Shown here piece by piece: positions 10,705 to 22,087 of a stretch of DNA of 64,000 nt. The DNA is from Dendrolimus kikuchii (lineage: Eukaryota > Arthropoda > Insecta > Lepidoptera > Lasiocampidae): assembly GCA_019925095.2 (NCBI GenBank), contig CM034412.1:15600001-15664000 (forward strand), read 5' to 3'. Position 1 is the first letter of the stretch. Every line of letters begins with the position of its first letter. The notes beneath the pieces are model-generated. The model was not told the origin of the DNA and ran no database searches. It worked only from the letters and a program-made list of their open reading frames with translations. A program made the position numbers and the translations under genes.

Positions 10705-11075
10705 TGTTACGACATATACGCCGACAAAAGTGGATTCACACCTGCATACCATAAAAACTTCTGTTTATTATTTTACATTAGAAAACATCCCCTTCTGTAT
10801 TGTAATCTTTTATGGCAGTCATTAGCCAGGTGTGTCGGACTGATTCTAAGAAATTCGGTCCACATGGTCGGGCAGATATATTGTATCTGTGCAGTATAAA
10901 GTAATGGCCCAATGGAGAGATCGGCAGTATAGCTATAACTACAAGCGAAGCAAGACGTGTGTACTACATTCGGTAATCTATTTAGTGACGGATTTTGTGC
11001 GTTTTATGAAATTACGTTTGGATTAGTTGTGTTCGGTTATATATGTACCTGTGTTATACGTGTTGTTCTTCTTCT
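10705..11075 (+). mobile_element. LTR-1, 3'-truncated
   Basis: Starts TGTTACGACATATACGCCGA and follows the solo LTR at 30698, including GTGTGTCGG, the GCAGTATAAAG TATA-like box and GTACCTGTGTTATA. It stops where jockey-like DNA begins. Confidence 0.7.
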
Positions 11076-11149
11076 CCGTCGTCACACTCTTGGCAGAGTG
11101 GTCGTGGTCCTCATGACAGGGGTGGTGGCAAGCTTCACAATTCGTCGCC

Positions 11150-11700
11150 ATTCCTCTCGCACTGTAGCTTTCCTCTGCGTTGCACTAGCCACTATACAAA
11201 ACTTGCATCCGCCCCATCATGACCTATGCGAGTGTGGTCTTCGGCCACGCCAGCGATGCAAGCATCTGGAGACTGCAAAGAATCCAGAATCACTTTATGC
11301 GTGCTGCAGTCGACGCCCCGCGCTATATGCGGCTCGCCGACCTGCATCGCGATCTGGAGCTTCCCTCCATCAAAGACTATATAGTCACTCTATCGCGCAG
11401 ATTCTTTGACCTTGCCCCCCATCACCCGAACCCTCTGGTGACGGAAACGGTCAACTACAAACCCACACCGAACGCTCCCATGAGAAATCGTCGCCCTCGC
11501 AATGCACTCATTGACGAGCCCGATAAAATCACCCGTCTCCTCGCGACCATGAACCCCCCGAGGCTCAGAACATCAGCCTGGCATAACAGACGCAGACAGA
11601 ACAGACACCGGAGAGCCCCCAGCTCGGATCCTCTTACACAAAGGTAAGACCCGCCAATCTCACTCACTCACTACAGACACAAGTAGCCATACAAGATTAG
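11150..11700 (+). pseudogene. Jockey-like reverse transcriptase C-terminus
   Basis: The frame at 11219-11647 reads MTYASVVFGHAS, then IWRLQRIQNHFMRAAVDAPR, DLHRDLELPSIKDY and RRPRNALIDEPDKITRLL. This is the region downstream of the RT catalytic core in jockey-clade LINEs of insects, where such elements end with a conserved RRPRHVL-type block. The catalytic YADD part is absent, so the copy is 5'-truncated. It is a fragment of a polyprotein that would copy its own RNA at the chromosomal target. It is more GC-rich than its neighbours and lies between LTR-1 and a LINE-B-like tail. Confidence 0.8.
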
Positions 11701-12060
11701 CTTAGGCGTGTTGCTGGAGAGTTTCTTCCGCCGCTTCTTCTCCTCCAGCTACAACACGTTGCGAAGCGGTAGTAATGATAGACTAGGATCGGCTCCGCCG
11801 GCGGAGTCGATAATTAGTCCCCAAATAATCACTTCAGCCTGTTGGCTTAGCTCATTCAGCCTTTTACGGCTAAATCTCAATATAGAATCAATCCCCCGCA
11901 GCGGTCGAGCCGAGGTCGAACCTCAAAGGAGGTGCCTCCTCGAGCGCGCTGCTTCCGGGCTGAACGCCTCCGCTCCCACGGAGTCGGGAAGCCCCCAAAG
12001 TCCGGTATCGCTGAAACAGCCATCTGCGGCTATTCAGCTAGGTCTAGCTCCAAATAATAA
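11701..12060 (+). mobile_element. LINE tail region
   Basis: Positions 11705-11775 match the LINE-B motif GTGTTGCTGGAGAGTTTCTT and ACACGTTGCGAAGCGG. The rest, to AATAATAAAATAAAAATG, is GC-rich 3' untranslated-type sequence and probably belongs to the element upstream. Confidence 0.5.
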
Positions 12061-12337
12061 AATAAAAATGCGCTAGCCATTAGTTCGTTGTCCACTGCGA
12101 TGACTAGACGTATGCAGCTCCCATATAGTGTTGTCTATCTAATATTAATTCTAGAAACATGCAAAGTTTTAGTTATTTTAAATACTTTAAAAAAGTAATA
12201 CAAGCTACTAATGCATAACGTGAAAAATATCTTCGAGTAAAACTAAACTAAACATTTTCCTGACCCTGAACCCCGACTTTATGAAAATTTAGATGGTTAT
12301 TTTCATTTTTACTACCTTTTGTTCATAAACTACTATT

Positions 12338-12340
<3 letters not shown>

Positions 12341-12371
<31 letters not shown>
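12341..12371. repeat. (TA)n microsatellite
   Basis: About 15 TA units immediately before a LINE-R piece. Confidence 0.9.
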
Positions 12372-12375
<4 letters not shown>

Positions 12376-12381
12376 ATATAA

Positions 12382-12469
12382 TACATACATACATACATAA
12401 CTTTACGCCAGTTCCCTTGCGGGGTAGGCACGAACAACAGAGTGCCATTTAGGCTTATTGTTACACACC

Positions 12470-12473
<4 letters not shown>
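12382..12473 (-). mobile_element. LINE-R 3' end, short, between TA runs
   Basis: Reverse LINE-R end with its (TATG)n tail at 12382-12400. It is cut at CACACCTCACT by a second TA microsatellite. Confidence 0.8.
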
Positions 12474-12501
<28 letters not shown>

Positions 12502-12502
12502 G

Positions 12503-12530
<28 letters not shown>
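12474..12530. repeat. (TA)n microsatellite
   Basis: TA run broken once by AGATAT, joining the LINE-R piece to Hel2. Confidence 0.9.
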
Positions 12531-12533
<3 letters not shown>

Positions 12534-12738
12534 CTGTCCTGGCAGACGTTGTTCTGCCCTGAAGAAATAAAATTTAGAACCCGATTCCAGCGCCACCTAC
12601 CGGGTCCAAATGTAAGGTATCCTATCTTTTAAGTCGGATCAAACTGCACACGGTATGCAAATTTGATTAAAATCGGTCAAGTAGGTTAGGAGTCCATCGC
12701 GGACAAACAACGTGACACGTAATTTATCTATATTAAGA
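12531..12738 (-). mobile_element. Hel2 Helitron, reverse copy
   Basis: Matches 7470-7678 in reverse. The CTAG end is decayed (TTAGCTGTCCTGGCAGACG), while the TC end (TATATTAAGA) remains. Confidence 0.7.
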
Positions 12739-12764
12739 TCTCTCTCTCTCTGAAATATTAGACT

Positions 12765-12990
12765 TTAGGGACGCCCTGACTAGGGTGGAGGAGCGAGATG
12801 GAATGCTCCTCCGTCTCAAAGGTAGATCTTCCAGCGAGGCTATTATTGTTCCTCGCAGGCTTAGGCCCATCTGTTATTGTTGAAAATTTGTATATATTCT
12901 TTGTACGTGTCGGGAAACGTTTGCGACCTCAATTATTGCACAGCGCCATCTAATGGCTTGTAACTGTTCCACTACAAGACAGAGGTCATA
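12765..12990 (-). mobile_element. Element D fragment
   Basis: Reverse of 41945-42150: GGAGGAGCG, GCTCCTCCGTCT, CCTCGCAGGC and GCACAGCGCCATCTAATGG. Neither end of the element is present. Confidence 0.6.
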
Positions 12991-13556
12991 TAATTGTGAC
13001 TAAAGATAAATAACCATACTAACATAAATATTAGAATTTCCTGATATTTAAATTTGCTCTTTTTTCCTTTTTTATAATCTATAGTAAGTATATTTTACTT
13101 AAATTAGTTTTGATTATTGTAGCGGTAGTCTGGAAGATATCGCTGGCGGTGATAAGACCTATTGTTATGTATGTCACTTATATATGTATGAATGAACATT
13201 CATTCATTCATTCTAATTACATTTTGGTTACGCTTTTCACTTAGATCATATATGAGAGAGGCGTCAAAAATCCAAACTTAACAAAGCTACGTGTGACAAC
13301 CCTAGTTGCGCTGCTTTTCAGATTAAATCTGTAATGTTTTTGGAAGACTCGAAAACTTTGGAGAACAACTTACCTTAGAGTAGAATGGTTGTGAAAAGCA
13401 AATTCAAAGTACCCTATTATAAATTTACTTTGAAATTTATGCCTTAAAAGGCAGTCTCATTTTAGAGAAAAGGGTTGTATGCTATTGCTAATGTATCCAT
13501 TAGAAGTATAGAAAGATAAATAAATAAATAATTCATTTAAGACTTACTTACTACTT
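12991..13556. other. Unassigned stretch
   Basis: No gene seen. A short (CATT)n run lies at about 13195-13213. Confidence 0.4.
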
Positions 13557-13705
13557 ACCTGCCGTTCTAGAACCGAACGGCTTGTGCCGCAGCGATGGCA
13601 AGAGACCCGATGGTATGTCATTGGTGCCCGCCCTTTAGTATGGGAGGCGTCTTGCGTCGATACTTTGGCGGCGTCCCATCTTTCAGCTACAAGCATGTCT
13701 ACTGG
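13557..13705 (+). pseudogene. LINE-P middle fragment
   Basis: Reads [18 protein letters not shown] and SATSMSTG, the block also recovered around the Rep-A insertion at 61.3 kb. It is cut on the right by Rep-A. Confidence 0.75.
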
Positions 13706-14031
13706 TTTTTTATTTATTTTTTATTGCAGGAGATCAGCAGACAGGCAGACGGCCCACTTGATAGTAAGTAAGCGGTTACCATCGCCTATGAACAATTGCA
13801 ACACCAAAGATGCTACAAATGCGCTGCTGCTCTCTTAAGGGAGACTGGATCCTGGTCACTAATGCCGGAACACAACTCAACGTTGTTATGGCGACATACT
13901 TTAGACCAGGGGTGGTAGCCATCCAGTCGGGCAAATGCCCTACTACCTGGCTGTGGGTTGTTAAGTCGCCTCTTACGACAGGCCGTCCCAACGCAGGAAA
14001 ATGTATTCTTTCTCCGTTCCTGCACGGATAA
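13706..14031 (-). mobile_element. Rep-A retroposon, full length
   Basis: Complete reverse copy inserted into LINE-P. T-rich tail complement at 13706-13727, fixed 5' end at GCACGGAT. Confidence 0.88.
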
Positions 14032-14148
14032 AAGTCATATGGAGCTTATGTCAAATTTTAATCGATAATAAGGCATAAAACATAAAACATGGCTGATTCC
14101 TATCAGCCATGAACCACAATTCCGGGTTAACTTACGTAGAAAAGTATA

Positions 14149-14341
14149 TACATACATAACTTCACGCCAGTTCCCTTGCGGGGTAGGCACGAACAACAGA
14201 GCGCCATTCAGGCTTATTCTTACACACCTCACTTGCTTCTTTGACATTCATTGCTCTTGTCATGCACGCTCGTCTGTTCTTAAGGCTCCTGACACCACCT
14301 TCTGCTAGTACACGATCAATTTGATCATGGAAGGTGTGTCG
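14149..14341 (-). mobile_element. LINE-R 3' fragment
   Basis: Reverse copy ending abruptly at GTGTGTCG, where repeat F begins. The tail is (TATG)n. Confidence 0.8.
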
Positions 14342-14591
14342 AACGACTATTAAATTTAATTGATTTCTAAACGACGGGACGAATATCAAATGTTTGACAG
14401 GTAGGAATAGTTTGTAAGGGAAAGCGAAATTGTTGTTTTTACTATATTCCATTAATTTTTTCATATTTACTCACCTTCTAAACTTTTCCTGGACTTCCAC
14501 AAATAATTCGAAACCAAAATTAGCCAAATCACTGCAGTCGTTCTCGAGTTTTAGCGAGACTAACGAACAGAAATTGATTTTTATATATATA
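14342..14591. repeat. Repeat F, copy 1
   Basis: About 245 bp matching 56925-57168 closely: GATTTCTAAACGACGGG, ATCAAATGTTTGACAGGTAG, GTTTTAGCGAGACTAACGAA, then TATATATATA. It could be a Helitron-type unit, but CTAG/TC ends are unclear. Confidence 0.75.
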
Positions 14592-14920
14592 CTAGCGGCC
14601 CCGGGAGACGTTGTCCTGCTCTGAAAAAATAAAAATCTAGAACCCGATCTCAGCGCCACCTACCGGTTCTAATTGTGAATCTAAACCATCCGGGAACCCA
14701 CTCAAACGCACAAAAACAAAATCACCAAAATCAGTCCAGGTGATTAGGAGGATTCTAGAACCCGAGTTCAGCGCCACCTACCGGTTCCAACGGGATAAAA
14801 AGTATTCTATGTCCGTCCCTGGTTCTAAACTACCTCCCCACCAATTTTCAGCCAAATCGATACAGCCGTTGGTGAGTTATAAATAGTGTAACTAACACGC
14901 CTGTCTTTTATATATATAGA
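14592..14920 (-). mobile_element. Hel3 Helitron-like element
   Basis: Bounded by CTAGCGGCCCCGGGAGACG on the left and TATATATATAGA on the right, that is, reversed CTAG and TC ends. It has two internal repeats of the AGCGCCACCTACCGG box, which Hel2 also carries. Confidence 0.55.
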
Positions 14921-15096
14921 AGCAGATAGATAATAATTTGAAATGGGAATGAAACTTATTAAGGAACTGCTGTTTTAATTTAATAATGTCTTGATGTAAA
15001 ATTTCAAAATATGTGACGTCACACTAGGAAGGGAGGGGTCTCAGGAATGTGGCCAGCCGTGACAAGAACGGGGGAGAGGTCAAGAATCATGAAATT

Positions 15097-15296
15097 ACAT
15101 ACATACATAACTTCACGCCAGTTCCCTTGCGGGGTAGGCACGAACAACGGAGCGCCATTTAGGCCCATTCTTACACACCTCACTTGCTTCTTTGACATTC
15201 ATAACTTTTGTCATGCACGCTCGTCTGTTCTTAAGGCTCCTGACATCACCCTCCGCTAGTACACGATCAATTTCATCATGGAAGGTGTGTCGTGGC
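15097..15296 (-). mobile_element. LINE-R 3' fragment
   Basis: Reverse frame ends AYPARELA, as in most copies. 5'-truncated at CGTGGCAAC. Confidence 0.82.
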
Positions 15297-15679
15297 AACA
15301 AAGCAAGGGAAACAAAGCAATTTCATTTTGTATTTTACCTGTGCTGATTTTTTTAATTATAACGCTGCGAGGGGTGGGTTAGTGGGTTACGAGTGGGGTT
15401 GAGAGGCGCCTAACAATGCGCCACAATGCCACTACGAGCTCCATGCATTTCTTGTCATACTATCAACAATGTTTCATGACAAACGTAAGTCGACTCTTTG
15501 AACTGTGACACGATAACAGAGTTTGTCCAGAAATAATAAAATTTTATTCATTCAAATAATATCTAATAAAACTACGTATTAACGGTTTTAAGTGCGGTAA
15601 TTATGCACTAAAGGCGGTCTTATCGCTAAAAAGCAATCTCTTTCACACAACCCTAGGAATTAATTGAGATTATAATGAC
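15297..15679. other. Mostly unassigned, with an FB-E end
   Basis: Positions 15557-15607 match one terminus of FB-E (AAAACTACGTATTAACGG). The remainder shows nothing recognisable. Confidence 0.45.
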
Positions 15680-15812
15680 ATACATACATAACTTCACGCC
15701 AGTTCCCTTGCGGGGTAGGCACGAACAACAGAGCGCCATTTAGGCTTATTCTTACACACTTCACTTGCTTCTTTCACATTCGTAACTCTTGTCATGCACG
15801 CATGCATGTGTA
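15680..15812 (-). mobile_element. LINE-R 3' fragment with 13-bp TSD
   Basis: Flanked by AGATTATAATGAC at 15667-15679 and 15813-15825. Only the last part of the element is present. Confidence 0.88.
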
Positions 15813-15848
15813 AGATTATAATGACGACGGTGGTATACATAATACATA

Positions 15849-15880
15849 ATGAATGAGTGAATGAATGAATGAATGAATGA
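15849..15880. repeat. (AATG)n microsatellite
   Basis: Seven or so AATG units, with one variant. Confidence 0.85.
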
Positions 15881-16157
15881 AAACACTTTATTGTTCACCA
15901 AAAATTTAAACTTAAGTTCAATCACTACATAGTACAATCTCTTTGATAAATAGTGAATAGAGCGCACCGTTTTGTTATCTATGCAATTTGTCTATGTATT
16001 TTTTGTCTTTATCTGTCATTCGATTCGATTTATTACTTGTCATTCCTTTTCTCTTATCTGTGCCAATATACGTCTCTCAGAAATACTTTTCTATTTTATC
16101 TCTAAAATCACAAATCCACAGCCTTTCATTCTTACATTCTAGTAATAAATATATAAT

Positions 16158-16377
16158 ACATACATACATAGCTTCACGTCAGTTCCTTGCGGGGTAGGCA
16201 CGAGCAACAGAGCGCCATTTAGGCTTATTCTTACACATCTCACTCGCTTCTTTGACATTCATAGCTCTTGTCATGCATGCTCGTCTGTTCTTAGGCTCCT
16301 GACATCACCTTCTGCAAGTACACGATCAATTTGATCATGGAAGGTGTGTCGTGGCCTTCCACGACTTCTGCATCCTG
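16158..16377 (-). mobile_element. LINE-R 3' fragment
   Basis: Reverse copy with a single-base loss in AGTTCCTTGCGG. Ends at the GACTTCTGCATCC box. Confidence 0.8.
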
Positions 16378-16743
16378 CAACTTTTGGTAAAGTTGATGAT
16401 TGGAATTGTCTTTAGAGGTGAAAAATGAAATAAAAGTGTTGATGTCGTACGCTGTATGTTTTGAAGAAACGGAGCACCGCACAAAAGTATTTTCGTGAGG
16501 CCATAGATCCCGCCGTTCCGCCGGGAGCAGACATAATCTACGAGACGGGCAAGGAATAAAAATAATCCACAATGTTCAATTAGAGACGATTTCTTGGAAC
16601 CATTAGATAAATGTGTTACTAGAAATATATTAGTTTTATGCTTTTAAATATTTGCAGATGTTTTTTGAACATTGATAAAAAAAATCTGATCATGATTGAA
16701 TATGATGATATTTAAATGTATGTACCTACATATATTATTTTCT

Positions 16744-16855
16744 TAAGTTATGAATGTCAAAGAAGCAAGTGAGGTGTGTAAGAATAAGCCTGAATGGCGC
16801 TCTGTTGTTCGTGCCTACCCCGCAAGGGAACTGGCGTGAAATTATGTATGTATGT
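16744..16855 (+). mobile_element. LINE-R 3' fragment, short
   Basis: Sense copy of the last part of the element: ATGAATGTCAAAGAAGCAAG through CCCGCAAGGGAACTGGCGTG, with a short (TATG)n tail. Confidence 0.82.
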
Positions 16856-18314
16856 TGTCACGTTTTAATTAAAATAAGTAAAACGCGATCAAAACTAGAA
16901 TAAGGAAATGACTTTATTTCTAACTATTTTTTTTTTTAAATAAGAGGGTAACAAGTGGGTTCTTGCCAAAGAAAAATCAGTTTCCCTGGCTAGTCTTAGA
17001 ATAGGTACCGCACTCCCCTGAGAATCCTTGCAGTATGCTGGATAGCACGGCAGTCCTTATTCGCAGCTCCTAATACACGAGGCTCAGGCACATCGACGGA
17101 GTAGATTTTGGAGAGAGTGGGAGGAGATTACTCCCAACCAAATTCCTGAAACCGCAATCAAGTCGAGCTCAGCGAATGTTTTACTATGCTCTTCTTAGCC
17201 ACTTGGATTGTCAGCAAGAAAGCCAGGTCATCTAAAGGAAGAGATTGGGACCTACTTGCTCGCTAAGTGGCTTTTCTAGGCGTTGAGACAATCCAAGCGT
17301 ACAATATAAGGAAAGCAATAGTACATAAATATTTAATGTAATGATTAAAATAGCTTGCTTACATTTATAACAGTTTTCTGCATTATATAAAATAAGACAG
17401 AAGAATTTTATGTAACAAATAAGCTATTAAGGGTTTAAAGAAACACTACTACATACTCTACATTATATATAAAACTACATAGGCTATTGAAACTACTAAA
17501 TATTTTAATACAATTTCAAATCACTGCTAGCCGTTCTTTAAACCCTTATAAAGAGAAAAAATATCTATTTACACAACTTACCCAGTATGGGAATAATAAG
17601 CACTTATTTTAACAAGATATAAATAATATTTACGAGTTTAGCTTGTATTTAGTAACTAAGATATTAGAATAATAGTTTCTAAAATATGTAGCAATTAAAT
17701 ACGCAATCTCATCTCTGAGCCAGCCCAGAAATGCTATTTTTTCTGCCTACCGTCATTCAGTCGTCTTTTTTGTACACCTTGAGACGTTGCTTTACGTGTA
17801 TCAAATTACAGTAAGACGTTATGGTAGGCGGCTTTTAAATTGTATTATATATTATTTTTAATTGATATTCATATAATTTAATCTTAATTATATGTATTAT
17901 TTTATCTTGAATATTTATAGTTTTAATTATATTTATCTTAAATATTTATAGTTTTAATTATATATAATTAGTAAACAACGATTGATACAACAAAATTACT
18001 GGTACAGCAAAAGACTTTAGGCAAAAATAACAGACTTCTCTCCATTTAACGACAACTCTCTATAACGCCATAAAATACAGTCCCTTCGGTGTCGTTATAT
18101 AGAGTTTACACTGTATTTTCTTTCTTTCTATTTAATAATAATAATAATATATACGAAGCAATAATAAATTCTCTCAGGGCAGTGAATATCGGAGGCGGGT
18201 ATAAGTCACGGTTAAGCCCCTTGACGTTATCTGACAACGGTTGAGATAATCCCACCGACGGGAATATTGCCACAGATATAGCCTTATATAGTATAACTAC
18301 TAAATAATATAGAG
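16856..18314. other. Unassigned, 1.46 kb
   Basis: No gene supported. The part at 16980-17290 is less AT-rich but has no long frame. Positions 18084-18112 (CAGTGTAAACTCTATATAAC in reverse) resemble a Tigger/pogo-type terminal repeat, but no partner end was found. Confidence 0.35.
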
Positions 18315-18570
18315 TTAGTCTGAAAGAGAGTGTCGGGGTGAAGGTAAGGAAAGGAATGCTCCGGTGGTTCGGGCATGTGGAAAGAATGCATGATGAAAGA
18401 ATGACTAAACAGATATGCAATGCAAAAGTGGATGGATGCAGAAGTCGTGGAAGGCCACGATCGTGTACTAGCAGAAGGTGATGTGAAGCAAGTGAGGTGT
18501 TTAAGAATAAGCCTGAATGGCGCTCTATTCGTGCCTACCTCGCAAGGGAACTGGCGTGAAGTTATGTATG
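18315..18570 (+). mobile_element. LINE-R fragment with internal deletion
   Basis: Sense copy from GAAAGAGAGTGTCGGGG to GGCGTGAAGTTATG. It is missing the stretch between GAAGGTGATGT and GAAGCAAGTG that encodes the LKNRRACMTR block. Confidence 0.8.
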
Positions 18571-19346
18571 TTTGTGCCAGGTTTTTAACTAAACGCTTTT
18601 ATTAACTCACACAGCTGTACATGATTCTTCTCCGCGGGGTCGCCCCTACACGCATAACTAACGACGCACTGTCCCGACGTTAAGATGTCTCACTCACAAT
18701 ACCGTCGCCGATATTGCGTAGACCACCTCCTGCTACTGCAGTGCTCACCTCCGAATTACCGCGTTTAGCTCGCTTCTGGATCTTCTCTCAAATTTCGCTA
18801 CACTCCTCCTTCACTTAACTATCCACTAAACTTGTCACTACATTCACCACTTAACTCGTCACTGTCTTCTATTAAACTCGTATCTCGATTACAGTGACAC
18901 TTAGGACATAGGGATCTATGGGTTAAAGATAGCTCTTGATCCACCCAATCCCCCAAAAATTTTATCGGTCCATGCGCCAAACACCCTTATTAATACGTGA
19001 AGCAAAAACTTTGTACACCTTTTTACGAAAATTGCGCGGACGGAGGAATAATTATGAAATTTCGCACAGTCATAGACTATGTAGAGAAGGAATGCAGAAT
19101 GCTAATATTTTTTTTTAATTATGCATAAAAATACATTAAATTAATAAAAAAAAACATTACACACACTACCGTATATTTGACACACACACGCATATATACT
19201 CTTTTGTTTATTATTCAAGTCAAATTAACAGTGTAGCCTTGGCGAAATCTAGAAATATAGTTTTTGAGATCAAATTATTATGGCCGAATTTCCACCACGG
19301 GCGATCACTAGTAATTCAAAATACCGTTTTGTTTTTTTTTTTCTAG
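18571..19346. other. Unassigned; upstream side of the Ly6-type exon
   Basis: No exon or promoter could be supported. The end at 19331-19346 (T-rich run then CTAG) is the apparent splice acceptor of the next feature. Confidence 0.4.
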
Positions 19347-19349
19347 AAA

Positions 19350-19529
19350 ATGTCAATGACAACTCGACTGGTCACCGCGCTGGTTCTACTCAGCCTGGCA
19401 GCTATCTCCGTCGGCATCAGGTGCTGGAGATGTGGCACCTACAGCGACGGCGTGGGTTCGATTACCCCATGCATCAACCGCAGCACCACCCGCCTGGAGC
19501 AGTGTCCTGGCGATTCTAAGTTTTGTATA
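19350..19529 (+). CDS. Ly6/uPAR-type (three-finger) protein, first coding exon
   Basis: The exon starts after a polypyrimidine tract and AG at 19346. The ATG lies four bases in, and the exon stops at 19529 before GTAAGT. It carries exactly 60 codons, so the intron is phase 0. Residues 1-22 look like a signal peptide (charged start, then VTALVLLSLAAISVG). The mature part starts IRCWRCGTYSDGVGSITPCI and continues to CPGDSKFCI, giving five of the cysteines expected of a Ly6 three-finger fold. Proteins of this class in insects are small, secreted, usually GPI-anchored, and act at the cell surface in junction formation or channel modulation; which member this is cannot be told. The remaining cysteines, CN motif and C-terminal hydrophobic tail must be on later exons, none recognised downstream. 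The first intron apparently lies in the 5' UTR. All of its neighbours are transposon remains. Confidence 0.85.
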
Positions 19530-20320
19530 GTAAGTATGCATGTAGTTTTATAAGTCGTTTTGTCTTATTTACTTGACCAGGAATCTTCGAACTTTATTGA
19601 TACTAATTTACTTATCGCACGTTACTCGGCGCATGGGAAAGAACAAATGCTGACCGCTTTATATAGTTATACACTTTTGAACTTTAATTCAATGTAATAA
19701 GATCTAAAATAATATCCATTAGTGTAATATACGCTGTTTTGTAAATAGAAGGTTTTGTAATTGCTCTAATTACAATTTCTCCGATAGCCTCCGATGGCCT
19801 TTGATGGTCTTTGATGGTCTTCGGTGGTCTTTGAAACTGCTTTCCCACCAGGTATCCCGAAGACATCATAATAGTTTCTTTTTTAAATAAAATTGTTAAT
19901 TTGGAAACTTTCCATTTCAGCATGTTTGAAGGGTGGTTAAAACAAAAATTGGCCTTTTTTGTATTATTATGAAAGTTTTAAGAGATACTCCGGAGCTATA
20001 GAACTGCCTTTTCAACTTTTAATTTGAGCTTCAAAGTTCTAAGTCTGATTCGCTTGAAAAAAAACAATTTCAAAAATATTTTTTGTAACCTGCATTGATG
20101 TTAGGGTGCTGATTATCTTACGTGTGAAGTGAACAAAAAAACTCCAAAATAAACATACCAAAAATCAAAAATTAAATATTTTGAAACGACGCGATCGAAA
20201 TTTCTCAGTGACCAGAAAAATTATCGAAAACGGGAAAAAATCGTAAAACACACATAGGGGTGATTCAGGTACTCACCCCTTCATGTATGTCATCCTGTGT
20301 GTATGTATAGTATACAGTTT
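19530..20320 (+). other. Intron sequence after the Ly6-type exon
   Basis: Begins with the donor GTAAGTATGC. No coding potential. A small 10-bp-period repeat, TTTGATGGTC, lies at about 19795-19840, and ends resembling GGGGTGA inverted repeats lie near 20257-20280. Confidence 0.5.
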
Positions 20321-20626
20321 ATCCGTGCAGGAACGGAAAAAGAATACAATTTCCTGCGTTGGGGCGGCCTGTCGTAAGAGGCGACAAAACAACGCACAGC
20401 CAGGTGGTAGGGCATTTGCTCGACTGGATGGCTACCACCCCTGGTCTAAAGTATGTCGCCATAACAACCTTGAGTTGTGTTCCGGCATTAGTGATCAAGT
20501 TCCAGTCTCCCTTAAGAGAGCAGCAGCGCATTTGTAGCACCTTTGGTGTTGCAAATGTCCATAGGCGATGGTAACCGCTTTCCAGGGCCGTCTGCCTGTC
20601 TGCTGAACACCTGCAATAAAAAATTA
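20321..20626 (+). mobile_element. Rep-A retroposon, full length
   Basis: Fixed 5' end to CACCTGCAATAAAAAA. About 10 bp (TCAAGTG region) are missing before GGGCCGTCTGCC. Confidence 0.88.
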
Positions 20627-20756
20627 TCAAACTTTTTTTTTTTCAATCTTATATTGTATCTAATTATAAATAAACTAAATTATAAATAAATTAAACTATA
20701 CAATAAATTAAACTAAAATAAACTATATATACAAACTAAAATTAAAGTATAAAATC

Positions 20757-20957
20757 TAGTTCTAGACCGCTCTCTGAATGGCAATGCTGATGCGCTGTGC
20801 GAGGTATAAACCAGTCTTTTGGTCACGTGAGACATCCACCAGACGTTTGACTATGTCCCGATAAAGCTTGTGCGCCTCAGGCCCCCATGGTCCCAGGGTC
20901 TCGACCCCAAAAGCCGCAAATATGTAGCCATTTCCGATGGCTGAGTATTTGCGGCGT
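20757..20957 (-). pseudogene. LINE-P C-terminal fragment
   Basis: The reverse frame reads RRKYSAIGNGYIFAAFGVET, LGPWGPEAHKLYRDIVKRLV, DVSRDQKTGLYLAQR and ISIAIQRAV. It aligns with the copies at 4.6 kb and 61.1 kb. Confidence 0.8.
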
Positions 20958-21429
20958 TTTAGTTATTTTATTTATTATTTTTAATTATCAAACAATTTCA
21001 AACCATTCTAATATTATAACAACAAATCTAAACAAGAAAACCGAAAATTTCTTATGAAGGTAATAAATCTGAGCAAACAAGAGATAAAACAAGCATTTGT
21101 TTGCAGTATTACCGTCTAAATAATATTTATCCCGTTACCCTCAAATAGCGTATCGGAGTGGGTTGAAGTAATATCTACTCGCATTTAAATATACGTACAA
21201 ACAAAATCTGAGGTATTTGTCAAGTGATATTTGTACTTCCATAAAACAACGAAATCTAGTATATGTATTTTTATGGCCTGGCCACGAACTTGGGCTTAAA
21301 AACGAGCGACTGGAAGTAGTTAGCATTGCGCACGAGTTGTATCATGCTTCATACTTCTTAATTCTGTTGTTTCCTTCTTAAGATATACAAGATAAAATAG
21401 AAGCTTACTTTAGCAGTAAAAAAGAAACT

Positions 21430-22016
21430 TACAATATTGTTTTTCTTTATATTTCATATTCTATTTATATCTCAAATTCTTTTTTTTAATAAGTATTGTA
21501 CAGAAGTATGTTACAGAATCACTTTTTGAAGAATTAATGGAGTTGTAGCAAACAATGCATACTCAATAAGACCAAGACAATAAAAGGAAAGAAAAATAAT
21601 ATTATAGTTATAATAATGACATGACGTGCTAAAATGTTATGCTGCAATATGTCTCCACAAATTCCTTACAAGCATGGCAAAATAAAAAATAAAAACGTTA
21701 TACAAAATTTAGTATAAGAGGTTGGAGCTAGGTGCTATGTAAATGAATTTTTGTCATTTAAATATTCTTCAATAGTGTAGTATCCCTTTTTTAGCAAGAT
21801 GCTTTTTAATTTAATTTTAAATTTAGTGAAAGGCAGATCTAACATTTCACTCGGAATCTTATTGAAGAAGCGTATACCAACCCCCAAGAAAGAGGACAGT
21901 ACTTTTTGTACCTGGGGCACACCCATAGATATGCCAGTCTCACGAGATTTGACATTGTTAATTTCAACGCTTTGGGATCTGTTATTTAAGTATGACGATA
22001 GAAGGTTGAGAGATTA
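21430..22016 (-). pseudogene. LINE-B with RT motif fused to C-terminus
   Basis: The reverse frame reads SSYLNNRSQSVEINNVKS, then ETGISMGVPQ, a recognisable start of the RT region around the GVPQGS motif. At the next residue it jumps to VGIRFFNKIPSEMLDLPFTK and ILLKKGYYTIEEYLNDKN, the C-terminus. The catalytic YxDD segment is therefore deleted. The 3' untranslated part runs to about 21430. In intact jockey/CR1-type elements this protein is the endonuclease-reverse transcriptase. Confidence 0.82.
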
Positions 22017-22087
22017 AAGACAACCCCTCGGTCAATGGGTAAATTTTACCACAATTTATCGGTATACCTTGATAACGAAGCCGACTA

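Noticed and set aside
18084..18112. A Tigger/pogo transposon
   Set aside because: Only one end-like motif was found, with no partner repeat or transposase.
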